Source: VAZQ01 sp963739385 (GTDB lineage: Bacteria > Pseudomonadota > Alphaproteobacteria > Rhizobiales > Xanthobacteraceae). From it: a stretch of DNA of 64,000 bases. Positions within the stretch are counted from its first letter, which is position 1. Each line of letters begins with the position of its first letter. The stretch covers positions 66,690 through 130,689 of the forward strand of contig CAVUAI010000055.1 of the NCBI GenBank assembly GCA_963739385.1, given 5' to 3'. The translations under genes and the position numbers were made by a program. Under the pieces are notes generated by a model. That model did no database searches, was not told the DNA's origin, and saw only the letters and a list, made by a program, of their open reading frames with translations. Below are positions 56,727-63,729 of this stretch, one piece after another.

Positions 56727-57010
56727 AGACCTGACGCGGGCGACGCTGATGCCTGGGCGCCCTCTCCCCTCGCGGGAGAGGGCTCGACAGTGGTGCAACA
56801 TATCCTGGAGGGTGAGGGGGCCGCTTCGGAAAGAATCGCCCACTTGGCCCCCTCACCCTTCATCTTCGCTGAAACACCGAGCTCCCCTCTCCCGCAGCAG
56901 AAGTCGGGTTCACCCGACTTCTGCCACCCTTCAGAGTTTCCGAACTCGGGCAAGCCCGAGTTCGGATGGGAGAGGGGAAATGCGGCATCGCCGAGCAAGT
57001 GGCATCATCC
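56727..57010. repeat. Composite palindromic repeat, type 1, copy B (filled)
   Basis: Homologous to copy A from GACGCGGGCGACGCTG to GCCGAGCAAGTGGCATCATCC, in the same orientation. Left hairpin intact. The right hairpin CCCCTCTCCCGC...GGGAGAGGGG is split by the cassette at 56897-56965, which accounts for its extra length of about 65 bases. Confidence 0.88.
56897..56965. repeat. Two-palindrome cassette inside copy B
   Basis: GCAGAAGTCGGGT-TC-ACCCGACTTCTGC (56897-56924; 13-base arms, two-base loop), spacer CACCCTTCAGAGTTT, CCGAACTCGGGC-AA-GCCCGAGTTCGG (56940-56965; 12-base arms). Comparison with empty copy A places the insertion at the hairpin apex CTCCCGC / GGGAGAGG. Confidence 0.9.
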
Positions 57011-57275
57011 CGGATCGCCTTCCCCTCAACCACGAATTGCGTTATCGGTTGAGCCGCGCGGGGAGAAGACTTTTCATGATCCCGAGCGCTGCCCGCCGCC
57101 GACCATGTCGACACGTCGGTTCGATCCTGCAAGGGCAGCACTGGTGCCATCGACGGGCACGGCGTTGCCGCACCTTGAGCATCGTGTGGCTCTCTTGACC
57201 TGACATCCACGGATTCTTGCGCCTGTATCAAACGTTGCCGTGTCAGCAGCAACGGAACACCAACGGGAGGGATCG

Positions 57276-58487
57276 ATGAAGGCTGTGATCAGCGTCGCAG
57301 CGCTTGCGTTCGCCGCCGGCTGCACCATGGCGCACGCGCAATACAGCGACGGCACCATCAAGATCGGCGTCATGAACGACATGTCCGGGCTCTATTCCGA
57401 CATTACGGGTCGCGGCTCGGTCGCCGCCGCGCGCATGGCGGTCGAGGACTTCGGCGCGGCGGCCAAGGGGCTCAAGGTCGAAATCCTCGGCGCCGATCAC
57501 CAGAACAAGCCCGATGTCGGGGCCAACATCGTGCGCAGCTGGATCGATCTCGACAAGGTCGACGTCATCGTCGATGTGCCGACCTCGTCGATCGCGCTGG
57601 CGGTGAACGAGATCGTGCGCGAGAAGAACAAGGTCTTCCTGGTCTCGGGCGCGGCGGCGTCCGATCTGACCGGGCCCAAATGCTCACCCAATACCGTGCA
57701 CTGGACCTACGACACCTGGGCGACCGCCAACGGCACCGGCAAGGCCATGGTCAAGACCGGCGGCAACACCTGGTTCTTCGTCACCGCCGACTATGCCTTC
57801 GGCCACGCGCTCGAGCGCGACACCGCCGCCATCGTCGAGGCGAACGGCGGCAAGGTTCTGGGCCGCGTGCGCCACCCGTTTCCCGGCACGGATTTCTCCT
57901 CCTTCATCCTGCAGGCGCAGGCGTCGAAGGCGAAGGTGATCGGGCTCGCCAATGCCGGCGGCGACACCGTCAACTCGATCAAACAGGCGTCGGAGTTCGG
58001 CATCGCCCAGGGCGGGCAAAATCTCGCGGGCCTGCTGGTGTTCATCAACGACGTGCACGCGCTCGGCCTCAAGGCCGCCCATGGCCTCGTTTTGACCGAA
58101 GCCTTCTATTGGGACCGCACCGACGGCAGCCGTGCGTTCGCCCAGCGCTTTGCGCCGCAGTCGAAGGGCAACATGCCGTCGATGGTGCAGGCCGGCGTCT
58201 ATTCCGCCGTGCTGCACTATCTCAAGGCGGTGGAGGCGCTCAAAAGCGATGCCGACGGCAAGGCGGTGGTCGCCCGCATGAAGGCGATGGAAACCGACGA
58301 CCCGCTGTTCGGCAAGGGCACGATCCGCATCGACGGCCGCAAGACCCACGACATGTTCCTGTACGAGGTCAAGGCGCCCGCGGAGTCGAAAGCCGCCTGG
58401 GACTATTACAAGCTGCGCGCCACCATTCCCGCCGCGGAGGCGTTCCGTCCGCTCAACGAGGGTTTTTGTCCGCTGGTGAGCGGGTAG
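57276..58487 (+). CDS. ABC transporter substrate-binding protein, branched-chain amino-acid (LivK) type
   Basis: 403 residues, periplasmic type I binding fold. Signal peptide AVISVAALAFAAGCTMAHAQ. Seen: TIKIGVMNDMSGLYSDITGRGSVAAARMAVEDFG, NKVFLVSGAAASDLTGPKCSP, WFFVTADYAFGHALERD, FPGTDFSSFILQAQASKAKVIGLA, MPSMVQAGVYSAVLHYLKAVEAL. This subfamily is common in soil alphaproteobacteria. No permease or ATPase genes are adjacent, so it is an orphan component here. GGGAGGG precedes the ATG at 57276. Confidence 0.92.
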   Translation: MKAVISVAALAFAAGCTMAHAQYSDGTIKIGVMNDMSGLYSDITGRGSVAAARMAVEDFGAAAKGLKVEILGADHQNKPDVGANIVRSWIDLDKVDVIVDVPTSSIALAVNEIVREKNKVFLVSGAAASDLTGPKCSPNTVHWTYDTWATANGTGKAMVKTGGNTWFFVTADYAFGHALERDTAAIVEANGGKVLGRVRHPFPGTDFSSFILQAQASKAKVIGLANAGGDTVNSIKQASEFGIAQGGQNLAGLLVFINDVHALGLKAAHGLVLTEAFYWDRTDGSRAFAQRFAPQSKGNMPSMVQAGVYSAVLHYLKAVEALKSDADGKAVVARMKAMETDDPLFGKGTIRIDGRKTHDMFLYEVKAPAESKAAWDYYKLRATIPAAEAFRPLNEGFCPLVSG

Positions 58488-58488
58488 G

Positions 58489-58531
58489 GCATGATCCCGA
58501 AAAAGTAGACAGATTTTGCATCAGATCATGC
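58489..58531. repeat. Dispersed GCATGATC...GATCATGC repeat, copy 2
   Basis: GCATGATCCCGAAAAAGTAG ... CAGATCATGC, sharing termini and the CGAAAA core with the copy at 53375. It begins two bases after the LivK-like stop. The remaining 190 bases to the next gene show nothing I recognise. Confidence 0.7.
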
Positions 58532-58720
58532 AACCACGCGAATACTGAGATCGCGGTGCAATCTCCAGCGATTTCGCTCTCGGTCGGGACGTTCGAACGC
58601 TCCCACGGGATGCGAACCGCGGTGAGTCCCACGCCGTTCTCACGCGGCCAGGGAAACCGATCCCGTGAGCCACGCGCTGCAACGACCCGGTCGCATGTTG
58701 GCGTGGTCGCCGTGGGCAAA

Positions 58721-59899
58721 CTAAAGCTGCTTTGCATTTCGTTGGCGGCATTCGGAGTAGAACGTGCCGTTCGCCGCCTTGACATGCTCGAGGCATTGAG
58801 CGGCCTCCGTAATGGGCCCAGTGACAGTGAAATCATAGGCCTGCCCTTTGATCACCAACCCGTATCTCCCGGCCGGAAACAGGAAATCGGGGTTCTCTGG
58901 ACGTAGCACCAGCATTTCGGAGCCCTCGCTCAGGGGCGCCACCCTGAATTCATACGACAAATTGCGGATGGTCCATGAATCCTCGACGTCCGCCGTTTTG
59001 GCCTGCCCGGTTGTGTCGAAGGACATGGCGCGCATGACTTTGGCAATCACGCGAACCGCGACGCGGTCAGGCGCACTGCTTGCAACATCACGACGGTAGA
59101 CGATGAACGCGACGCGACCGTCTGGAAGTGTGGTGCGGCTCGCGGTCCGGATCGGGGTCGACATGAAAACCCTTTGATCGGGTACTCTGCCGGCCAAGGG
59201 CTCCAGTTCGTGGAGTTGACCGTCGTTCAGGGCATAAACGCCATACGCGTTGGGGAGCGGAAATCCCGCGGATTGTGACGATAGCGACGCTGGTGATGGC
59301 TCAAGCCCTCGGGACGCTCGGACAACAATTGGCGCCTCGTTTTGCACCGCGAGCGCGACCGGAGCTGGCGCGAAGCGTCCGAAAACGCCGAAATGTCGAT
59401 CGAGCAATACACATGCCGTAAGAGCGAGAGTGATCACGATTGCCGTTCGTAGTAACGGCCCGCGCTGCGGCCAGCGCGATGGCCGTGCGTCCCTGTGCGA
59501 GATGCCCACAAAAGGATCCCGCCGCAGGAACGTCGGTAGGGCATTGGTCTTGCGGGGCTGTGCGATCACGATGTCCCGGCCGTTGACGTCCGAATCGTCC
59601 GCACCGGGCCGTAGAGCCCTCGGATTGTCGTGCTTGAGAGACATCGTCTCGACCCGATCGATCGCGGTCTCGAGTGCCGAGGTGAGATGCTCCAGCTCGA
59701 GAGGACTCACCGGAAGATCTCTTTGCGCAGCCTCCTGCTGAAGCTTGACCCGAGCCAACTGGTAGACGACGTTTCGCAATTGCGCGGGATCCTTGTCGGC
59801 GGCGGCGATGGTGCGCGCAAGAACGATCGCGAAGTCGATGGCCGGCGTGCTCGCCGCGGGCGGAGCGGGGCTGGCGATCTCCTGATAAATTGCTGTCAT
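58721..59899 (-). CDS. Membrane-anchored protein of unknown function
   Basis: 392 residues. The N-terminal cytosolic part (1-145) begins FAIVLARTIAAADKDPAQLRNVVYQLARVKLQQEA and ELEHLTSALETAIDRVE; one membrane helix (about 150-167, TAIVITLALTACVLL); a periplasmic part with PDGRVAFIVYRRDVASSAPDRVAVRVIAKVMRAMSF and LSYEFRVAPLSEGSEMLVLRPENPDFLFPAGRYGLVI, which looks beta-rich. Similar proteins occur in Bradyrhizobium-like genomes without known function. The GC content is slightly lower than in neighbouring genes. Confidence 0.75.
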   Translation of the reverse strand: MTAIYQEIASPAPPAASTPAIDFAIVLARTIAAADKDPAQLRNVVYQLARVKLQQEAAQRDLPVSPLELEHLTSALETAIDRVETMSLKHDNPRALRPGADDSDVNGRDIVIAQPRKTNALPTFLRRDPFVGISHRDARPSRWPQRGPLLRTAIVITLALTACVLLDRHFGVFGRFAPAPVALAVQNEAPIVVRASRGLEPSPASLSSQSAGFPLPNAYGVYALNDGQLHELEPLAGRVPDQRVFMSTPIRTASRTTLPDGRVAFIVYRRDVASSAPDRVAVRVIAKVMRAMSFDTTGQAKTADVEDSWTIRNLSYEFRVAPLSEGSEMLVLRPENPDFLFPAGRYGLVIKGQAYDFTVTGPITEAAQCLEHVKAANGTFYSECRQRNAKQL

Positions 59900-60239
59900 C
59901 CGTTTGGCTCGACGATCCCTTGGAGCTGACTTCCCGTCGATCCAACATGCATAAGTCGACCTAATTCCGGCACAGGTGTTGCCGTCCGGCCACTCTGCCG
60001 AAAATTGCTGCAGCAGAGCGCGGTGCCGCCGCTCATGCGATCCTGGCCGACCATGCCCGCCTCAGGGGGGCTGTCGACATGCTTGCGAAATCTCGGTCAG
60101 TGCGACTTCGGACGGACTGGCTGGGCCATTGTCGTGTCATGTTTTTCCGCCGACTGTGGCTTTCCCGTAACAGGTGCGCCGAAATCCGGCCGCCCTCACC
60201 TGATGGAGTTCGGCGCTGGGACGTGAAACGGGGGCGCGA
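59900..60239. other. Intergenic gap with no recognised feature
   Basis: 340 bases between the divergent membrane protein and the small gene at 60240. No supported reading frame, RNA gene or member of the dispersed repeat families was found. It presumably holds promoters for both. Confidence 0.5.
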
Positions 60240-60464
60240 ATGATCATCGATCTGGACAGCTGGGAAGCAGGCTACGCCGATGGACGGCTCGGACGTGCGT
60301 CGCAATGCCCGACAAAATTCGACACCTTGTCGTATTGCAACGGCTACTGTGAGGGTCGCGCGATGCGTTCAGGAGAGCTCAAGGCCGCACCGCGCGCACG
60401 TTACGTTCCATCGTCGATCCAGCGGCGCCTGCAACTTGGTCGCCGGAGCAGAAATGCAGGTTAG
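60240..60464 (+). CDS. Small protein of unknown function
   Basis: 74 residues: DSWEAGYADGRLGRASQCP, then DTLSYCNGYCEGRAMRSGEL and a basic tail. The repeated aromatic-Gly motif (AGYADG and NGYCEG) with three Cys suggests a compact fold. GGGGGCG upstream is a loose ribosome-binding site. No family name recognised. Confidence 0.5.
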   Translation: MIIDLDSWEAGYADGRLGRASQCPTKFDTLSYCNGYCEGRAMRSGELKAAPRARYVPSSIQRRLQLGRRSRNAG

Positions 60465-60593
60465 AATGGCTCTCGTGGCAGGAGCGTTCACCCGCCTGTC
60501 GTTGTGGCCGCCGTCACCGCACGTAATTCGCGCCAGTGCGGCGCTATAATATTTGTTCGGTCGTCGGCTGAAAAGTATCGGTGGAGTTAGCAA

Positions 60594-60941
60594 ATGGAAA
60601 AGCAATCGCAGGAAGTGTCTGTCGTGAGATTCGCGCCTCGGCAAATTGCGCACGGCGAAAGTGGTGCCATTGATGAAGCGGGGCAGGCGCTTGTTGCCAT
60701 GCTCAAGGAGGCCGCCGCTCTCTCTCAAGAGAATGTTGATCGAGCCATGACCATGGCCCACAGGCTCTCCGTCCAGCTGCGAGCCGCAGAAGATCGCATT
60801 CAACAACTTGAAAGCGATGTAAAGCATCTCGAGAACCGCGCCACACACGCCGAAGGATGGCTGCAGACGATCAGGACTGAGGTTGAAGAGACGTTGCTCG
60901 GTTCTCTTGAATCTCACAGGCCCCAGCTTCCGGTCCATTGA
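60594..60941 (+). CDS. Small coiled-coil protein of unknown function
   Basis: 115 residues: N-terminus SVVRFAPRQIAHGESGAIDEAGQALVAMLKEAA, then a coiled coil HRLSVQLRAAEDRIQQLESDVKHLENRATHAEGWLQTI. Cytosolic. Very similar short proteins are widespread in Bradyrhizobium relatives (recalled, not searched). GGAG lies seven bases before the ATG. Confidence 0.75.
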   Translation: MEKQSQEVSVVRFAPRQIAHGESGAIDEAGQALVAMLKEAAALSQENVDRAMTMAHRLSVQLRAAEDRIQQLESDVKHLENRATHAEGWLQTIRTEVEETLLGSLESHRPQLPVH

Positions 60942-60949
60942 AGTCGGGG

Positions 60950-61009
60950 CCGGATCCGAGATCGGTGTTCTGCAGCGCATCACTTCGTGCTGCGCTGCGC
61001 GCGGGACAC
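60950..61009. repeat. GTGTCCCGG-type repeat, half copy R1
   Basis: GATCGGTGTTCTGCAGCGCATCACTTCGTGC... ending GCGGGACACGCG matches the right half of R2 and R3 in the same orientation. It lies just downstream of the solute-binding gene ending at 61064. Confidence 0.7.
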
Positions 61010-61063
61010 GCGCACACTTATCGGCGCGGCGCGGCGGAGGCCGATGCTCCGTGCGGTCTATCC

Positions 61064-61936
61064 TCACTCCGGCAGGCCGCCGAAGATGAAGACCATGCCG
61101 GCCCAGCTCGAGGCGCCCGGGCCGACGTCGCCGAAATAGCGGGTGTAAAGCGCGACGATCTCGCCGCTGCGAAACACGTGCGACAGCGCGGTGTTGACCG
61201 CCAGCCGGAACGCCCAGTCGCCGCGCGGCAGCATGATGGCGAACGGCTCGAACGACAGATCCTCGGACAGAAGGCCGAAGTCGCGCAGGTTCGCCGCCCG
61301 CGCCGCCGCCAGCAGGGTGAGCTTGTCGCTGGCAAAGCCGTCGAGCTCGCCGCGCGCGAGCGCCGCGATGCCCTCCTGCCGGTCGCCGAACTCGATCGTG
61401 GTGATGGCGAGCTTGCGCCGCGCGACCTGGTCGCGCACCGCGCGCGCATTGGTGGTGCCGGCGATGACGCCGATGGTCTTGCCCGCTATGCTGTCGAACG
61501 AGAACACGTCGCTGCCGGACTTGGCCAGCACGCCGGTCGATTCCGCGAACACCACGCTGGAGAAGTCGACGATCTTCATGCGCGACAGCGACATCGTCGT
61601 CGAGCCGCACTCCATGTCGGCGGCGCCGTTGACGATGGCGTCGAAGCGCGTGCGGGTGTCGACCGCCACCCACTGGATCGCCACCGGCCCGTTGAGCTGC
61701 TGCTCGAGCGACTTTGCGATGCGCCGGCACAGCTCGATGGTGTAGCCGGTCGGCCGTCCCTGCTCGTCGAGATAGGAGAACGGGCGCGAAGTCCGTGCGA
61801 TACGCGATCCGCAAGGTCGCGCTGTCGTGGATGAGCTTGAGCCGGCCGTCGAACGGCTCGGCCAGCGCCGGGCCTGCGGCCACTGCACCAGGCCGGCCAG
61901 CGCCAGGGAGGCCAGCGCCGAAATCGCATGCCGCAT
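61064..61936 (-). CDS. Amino-acid-type periplasmic binding protein with two compensating frameshifts
   Basis: Family 3 solute-binding protein of about 290 residues: FSYLDEQGRPTGYTIELCRRIAKS, RFDAIVNGAADMECGSTTMSLSRMKIVDFS, GKTIGVIAGTTNARAV, LDGFASDKLTLL and WAFRLAVNTALSHVFRSGEIVALYTRYFG. The signal peptide (SALASLALAGLVQWPQA) and the domain are in one frame, but the 31 residues between, correctly EPFDGRLKLIHDSATLRIAY and onward, lie in another. One C is missing near 61872 (CCC for CCCC) and one is extra near 61790 (CCC for CC). The net frame is restored, so the gene reads through with a garbled stretch. Confidence 0.82.
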   Translation of the reverse strand: MRHAISALASLALAGLVQWPQARRWPSRSTAGSSSSTTARPCGSRIARTSRPFSYLDEQGRPTGYTIELCRRIAKSLEQQLNGPVAIQWVAVDTRTRFDAIVNGAADMECGSTTMSLSRMKIVDFSSVVFAESTGVLAKSGSDVFSFDSIAGKTIGVIAGTTNARAVRDQVARRKLAITTIEFGDRQEGIAALARGELDGFASDKLTLLAAARAANLRDFGLLSEDLSFEPFAIMLPRGDWAFRLAVNTALSHVFRSGEIVALYTRYFGDVGPGASSWAGMVFIFGGLPE

Positions 61937-61964
61937 GCTTGCCCCTCCCGATCAACCCACCGCC

Positions 61965-62110
61965 GTGTCCCGGATGCATGCAGCGCGCAGCGGTGCATCG
62001 CTGATCCGGACCTTACAGGACGCCGGTGTCGCAGGACACGGTCCGCAACGGTCCCGGTTCTGCAGCGCATCACTTCGCGACCGCTTCGTGCTGCGCTGCG
62101 CCCGGGACAC
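61965..62110. repeat. GTGTCCCGG-type repeat R2 (full length)
   Basis: About 146 bases starting GTGTCCCGGATGC and ending CCCGGGACAC (terminal inverted repeats), with internal GCTGATCCGG and TTCTGCAGCGCATCACTTCG. It lies just upstream of the solute-binding gene, with R1 on the other side. The size and inverted ends resemble a MITE-like element. No target duplication was verified. Confidence 0.75.
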
Positions 62111-62127
62111 GAGGTGAGCGCAGCACA

Positions 62128-62157
62128 GTAGGGCGGATTAGCGAAGCGTAATCCGCC
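62128..62157. repeat. REP-like palindrome (GTAG-GGCGGATTA family)
   Basis: GTAG followed by GGCGGATTA-GCGAAGCG-TAATCCGCC, perfect nine-base arms. GTAG at the foot marks a classic REP unit, a sister type to the GATGGGTTGAGC units at 16941, 54937 and 55151. Confidence 0.8.
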
Positions 62158-62201
62158 GATCACAGCTGCGAGTGACGACGCAGCCCACCCGCGCGAAAAC
62201 C

Positions 62202-63011
62202 CTACGGCTCCGCCCGCACCGGACCCTTCCACTCGCGCGCCAGCTTCTGCGCCTCGGCGATCTGCTCGGCCGACATCTTGCCGGCGACCGCGTCGCGGCT
62301 GCGCGTGGCGGCGGTGCGGCCGCGCGTATCGGTCGCCGGAAAGCTCGCCGCCGCCAGGTTGAACCACATGTGGGCGCTGACATTGTCGGGCACGGTGCCT
62401 TCGCCGCGCGCATAGGAGAGCCCGAGATTGTACTGCGCCTGCGCGTCGCCCTGCTCGGCGGCGAGGCGATACCACTTCGCCGCCTCGGCGTAGTCCTGCG
62501 GCACGCCTTTGCCCTCGTCGAACATGACGCCGAGATAGAACTGGGCGGCGGCGTCGTTCTGGTCGGCGGCGCGGCGGAACCACTTCACCGCCTCGTGGTC
62601 GTTCTGCTCCACGACGCGGCCGCGGAAATAGAGTTGCCCGAGGATCGCTTCGCCGCGCGCGTCGCCCGCCTCCGCCAGCGGCTGCGCCAGCTTGAGCGCC
62701 CGGCCGTAGTTGCCGCTCTGGTAGGCCGCGACCGCCGCGTCGGCGCTCGGGTGCGCGTCCGCCAGGCCGAAGGTGACGGCGGCGTGGGTAGCCGCCTGCT
62801 TGATGCGCTCGGCGTTGAGGCCGAGCACGAAGCCCAGCGCCAGCACCAGCGCTGCGGCGCCCAGCACCACGGGGCGCCGCCAGTCGCGCCAGCGCTTGGC
62901 CATGCCCTTGCAGGTGTCGAGCGCCGATTGCAGCGACGACACCTGCGCCTCGAGCGCGGCGACGTCGGGCTGCGAGCGGCGAAATGCGAACCGTCGCGGA
63001 AACAGCGACAT
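62202..63011 (-). CDS. Sel1-repeat membrane protein
   Basis: 269 residues. One membrane helix near 53-70 (VVLGAAALVLALGFVLGL) after a cytosolic part with a short coiled coil, then a periplasmic TPR/Sel1 array: AVAAYQSGNYGRALKLAQPLAEAGDARGEAILGQLYFRG, EAVKWFRRAADQNDAAAQFYLGVMFDEG, EAAKWYRLAAEQGDAQAQYNLGLSYARGEG, AHMWFNLAAA. Sel1 arrays act as protein-binding scaffolds; partners are unknown. The start is ATG 63011. Confidence 0.85.
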   Translation of the reverse strand: MSLFPRRFAFRRSQPDVAALEAQVSSLQSALDTCKGMAKRWRDWRRPVVLGAAALVLALGFVLGLNAERIKQAATHAAVTFGLADAHPSADAAVAAYQSGNYGRALKLAQPLAEAGDARGEAILGQLYFRGRVVEQNDHEAVKWFRRAADQNDAAAQFYLGVMFDEGKGVPQDYAEAAKWYRLAAEQGDAQAQYNLGLSYARGEGTVPDNVSAHMWFNLAAASFPATDTRGRTAATRSRDAVAGKMSAEQIAEAQKLAREWKGPVRAEP

Positions 63012-63258
63012 GGCGGTGATCCCAGTCTTCCCGTGAAACTCGACGTAAAAATAGTGATAACGGGCACGCCCGGCAACGCTCCGGGGGTGCACTGCAGCAC
63101 ACGCTTGCTCACATCACCGTGCGCCGCCGTGATGATGGCCGGCGGCGGGCAGGATCAAGCCTTTATTGCCGCACGGCTATTTCCATCGCTTGCCACACGG
63201 TTTCTGGCTGGCTTGCGCCAATCCTTTTCCATCGGCCACTCCCCGCGCCGCGATCTCG

Positions 63259-63380
63259 GTCTGCTCCCTCCCCCCTTGTGGGGGAGGGCTGGGGAGGGGG
63301 ATCGTAGTTGAGGCGCGAGATGCATCCGCCAACGCTGACCCCCACCCCAACCCCTCCCCACAAGGGGGAGGGGAGCACAC
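63259..63380. repeat. Composite palindromic repeat, type 2, copy 3 (empty)
   Basis: GTCTGCTCCCTCCCCCCTTG start, intact left hairpin, middle with GCGAGATGCATCCGCCAACG, then CCCCTCCCCACAAGGGGGAG uninterrupted and followed by GGGAGCACACC. It gives the empty-site form for copies 1 and 2. Confidence 0.85.
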
Positions 63381-63438
63381 CGAGTCCGCCGACTCCTTTG
63401 GTGTCATCATCCCGGCAGCAGTTGATACCGCTGCGTTT

Positions 63439-63580
63439 GTGTCCCGGATGCGGCCGCAGCGCGGAGCGGTGCACCGCTGATCCGGGACCGTTACGGACTG
63501 GAGCTAACCCACATCGACACGGGTTGGAACGGTCCCGGGTCTGCAGCGCATCACTCCGTGCTGCGCTGCACCCCGGACAC
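63439..63580. repeat. GTGTCCCGG-type repeat R3 (full length)
   Basis: About 142 bases, same orientation as R2: GTGTCCCGGATGC ... GCTGATCCGGGACCGT ... GGTCTGCAGCGCATCACTCCG-like segment, ending CCCCGGACAC. It lies in the intergenic region before the GcrA-like gene. Confidence 0.75.
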
Positions 63581-63729
63581 GCGAACCTTCCGCCCCCACC
63601 CGCGCCACCGCGATCGCTTCTTTCGACCTCCCATCGCAATTCAACCCGACACGATTTCCCTCTACACTGCGCGGCCCGGATGGCGACGCGGTTGCCGCGG
63701 GAGCGATGGGGCCAGGGGGAGAGCAGCGC

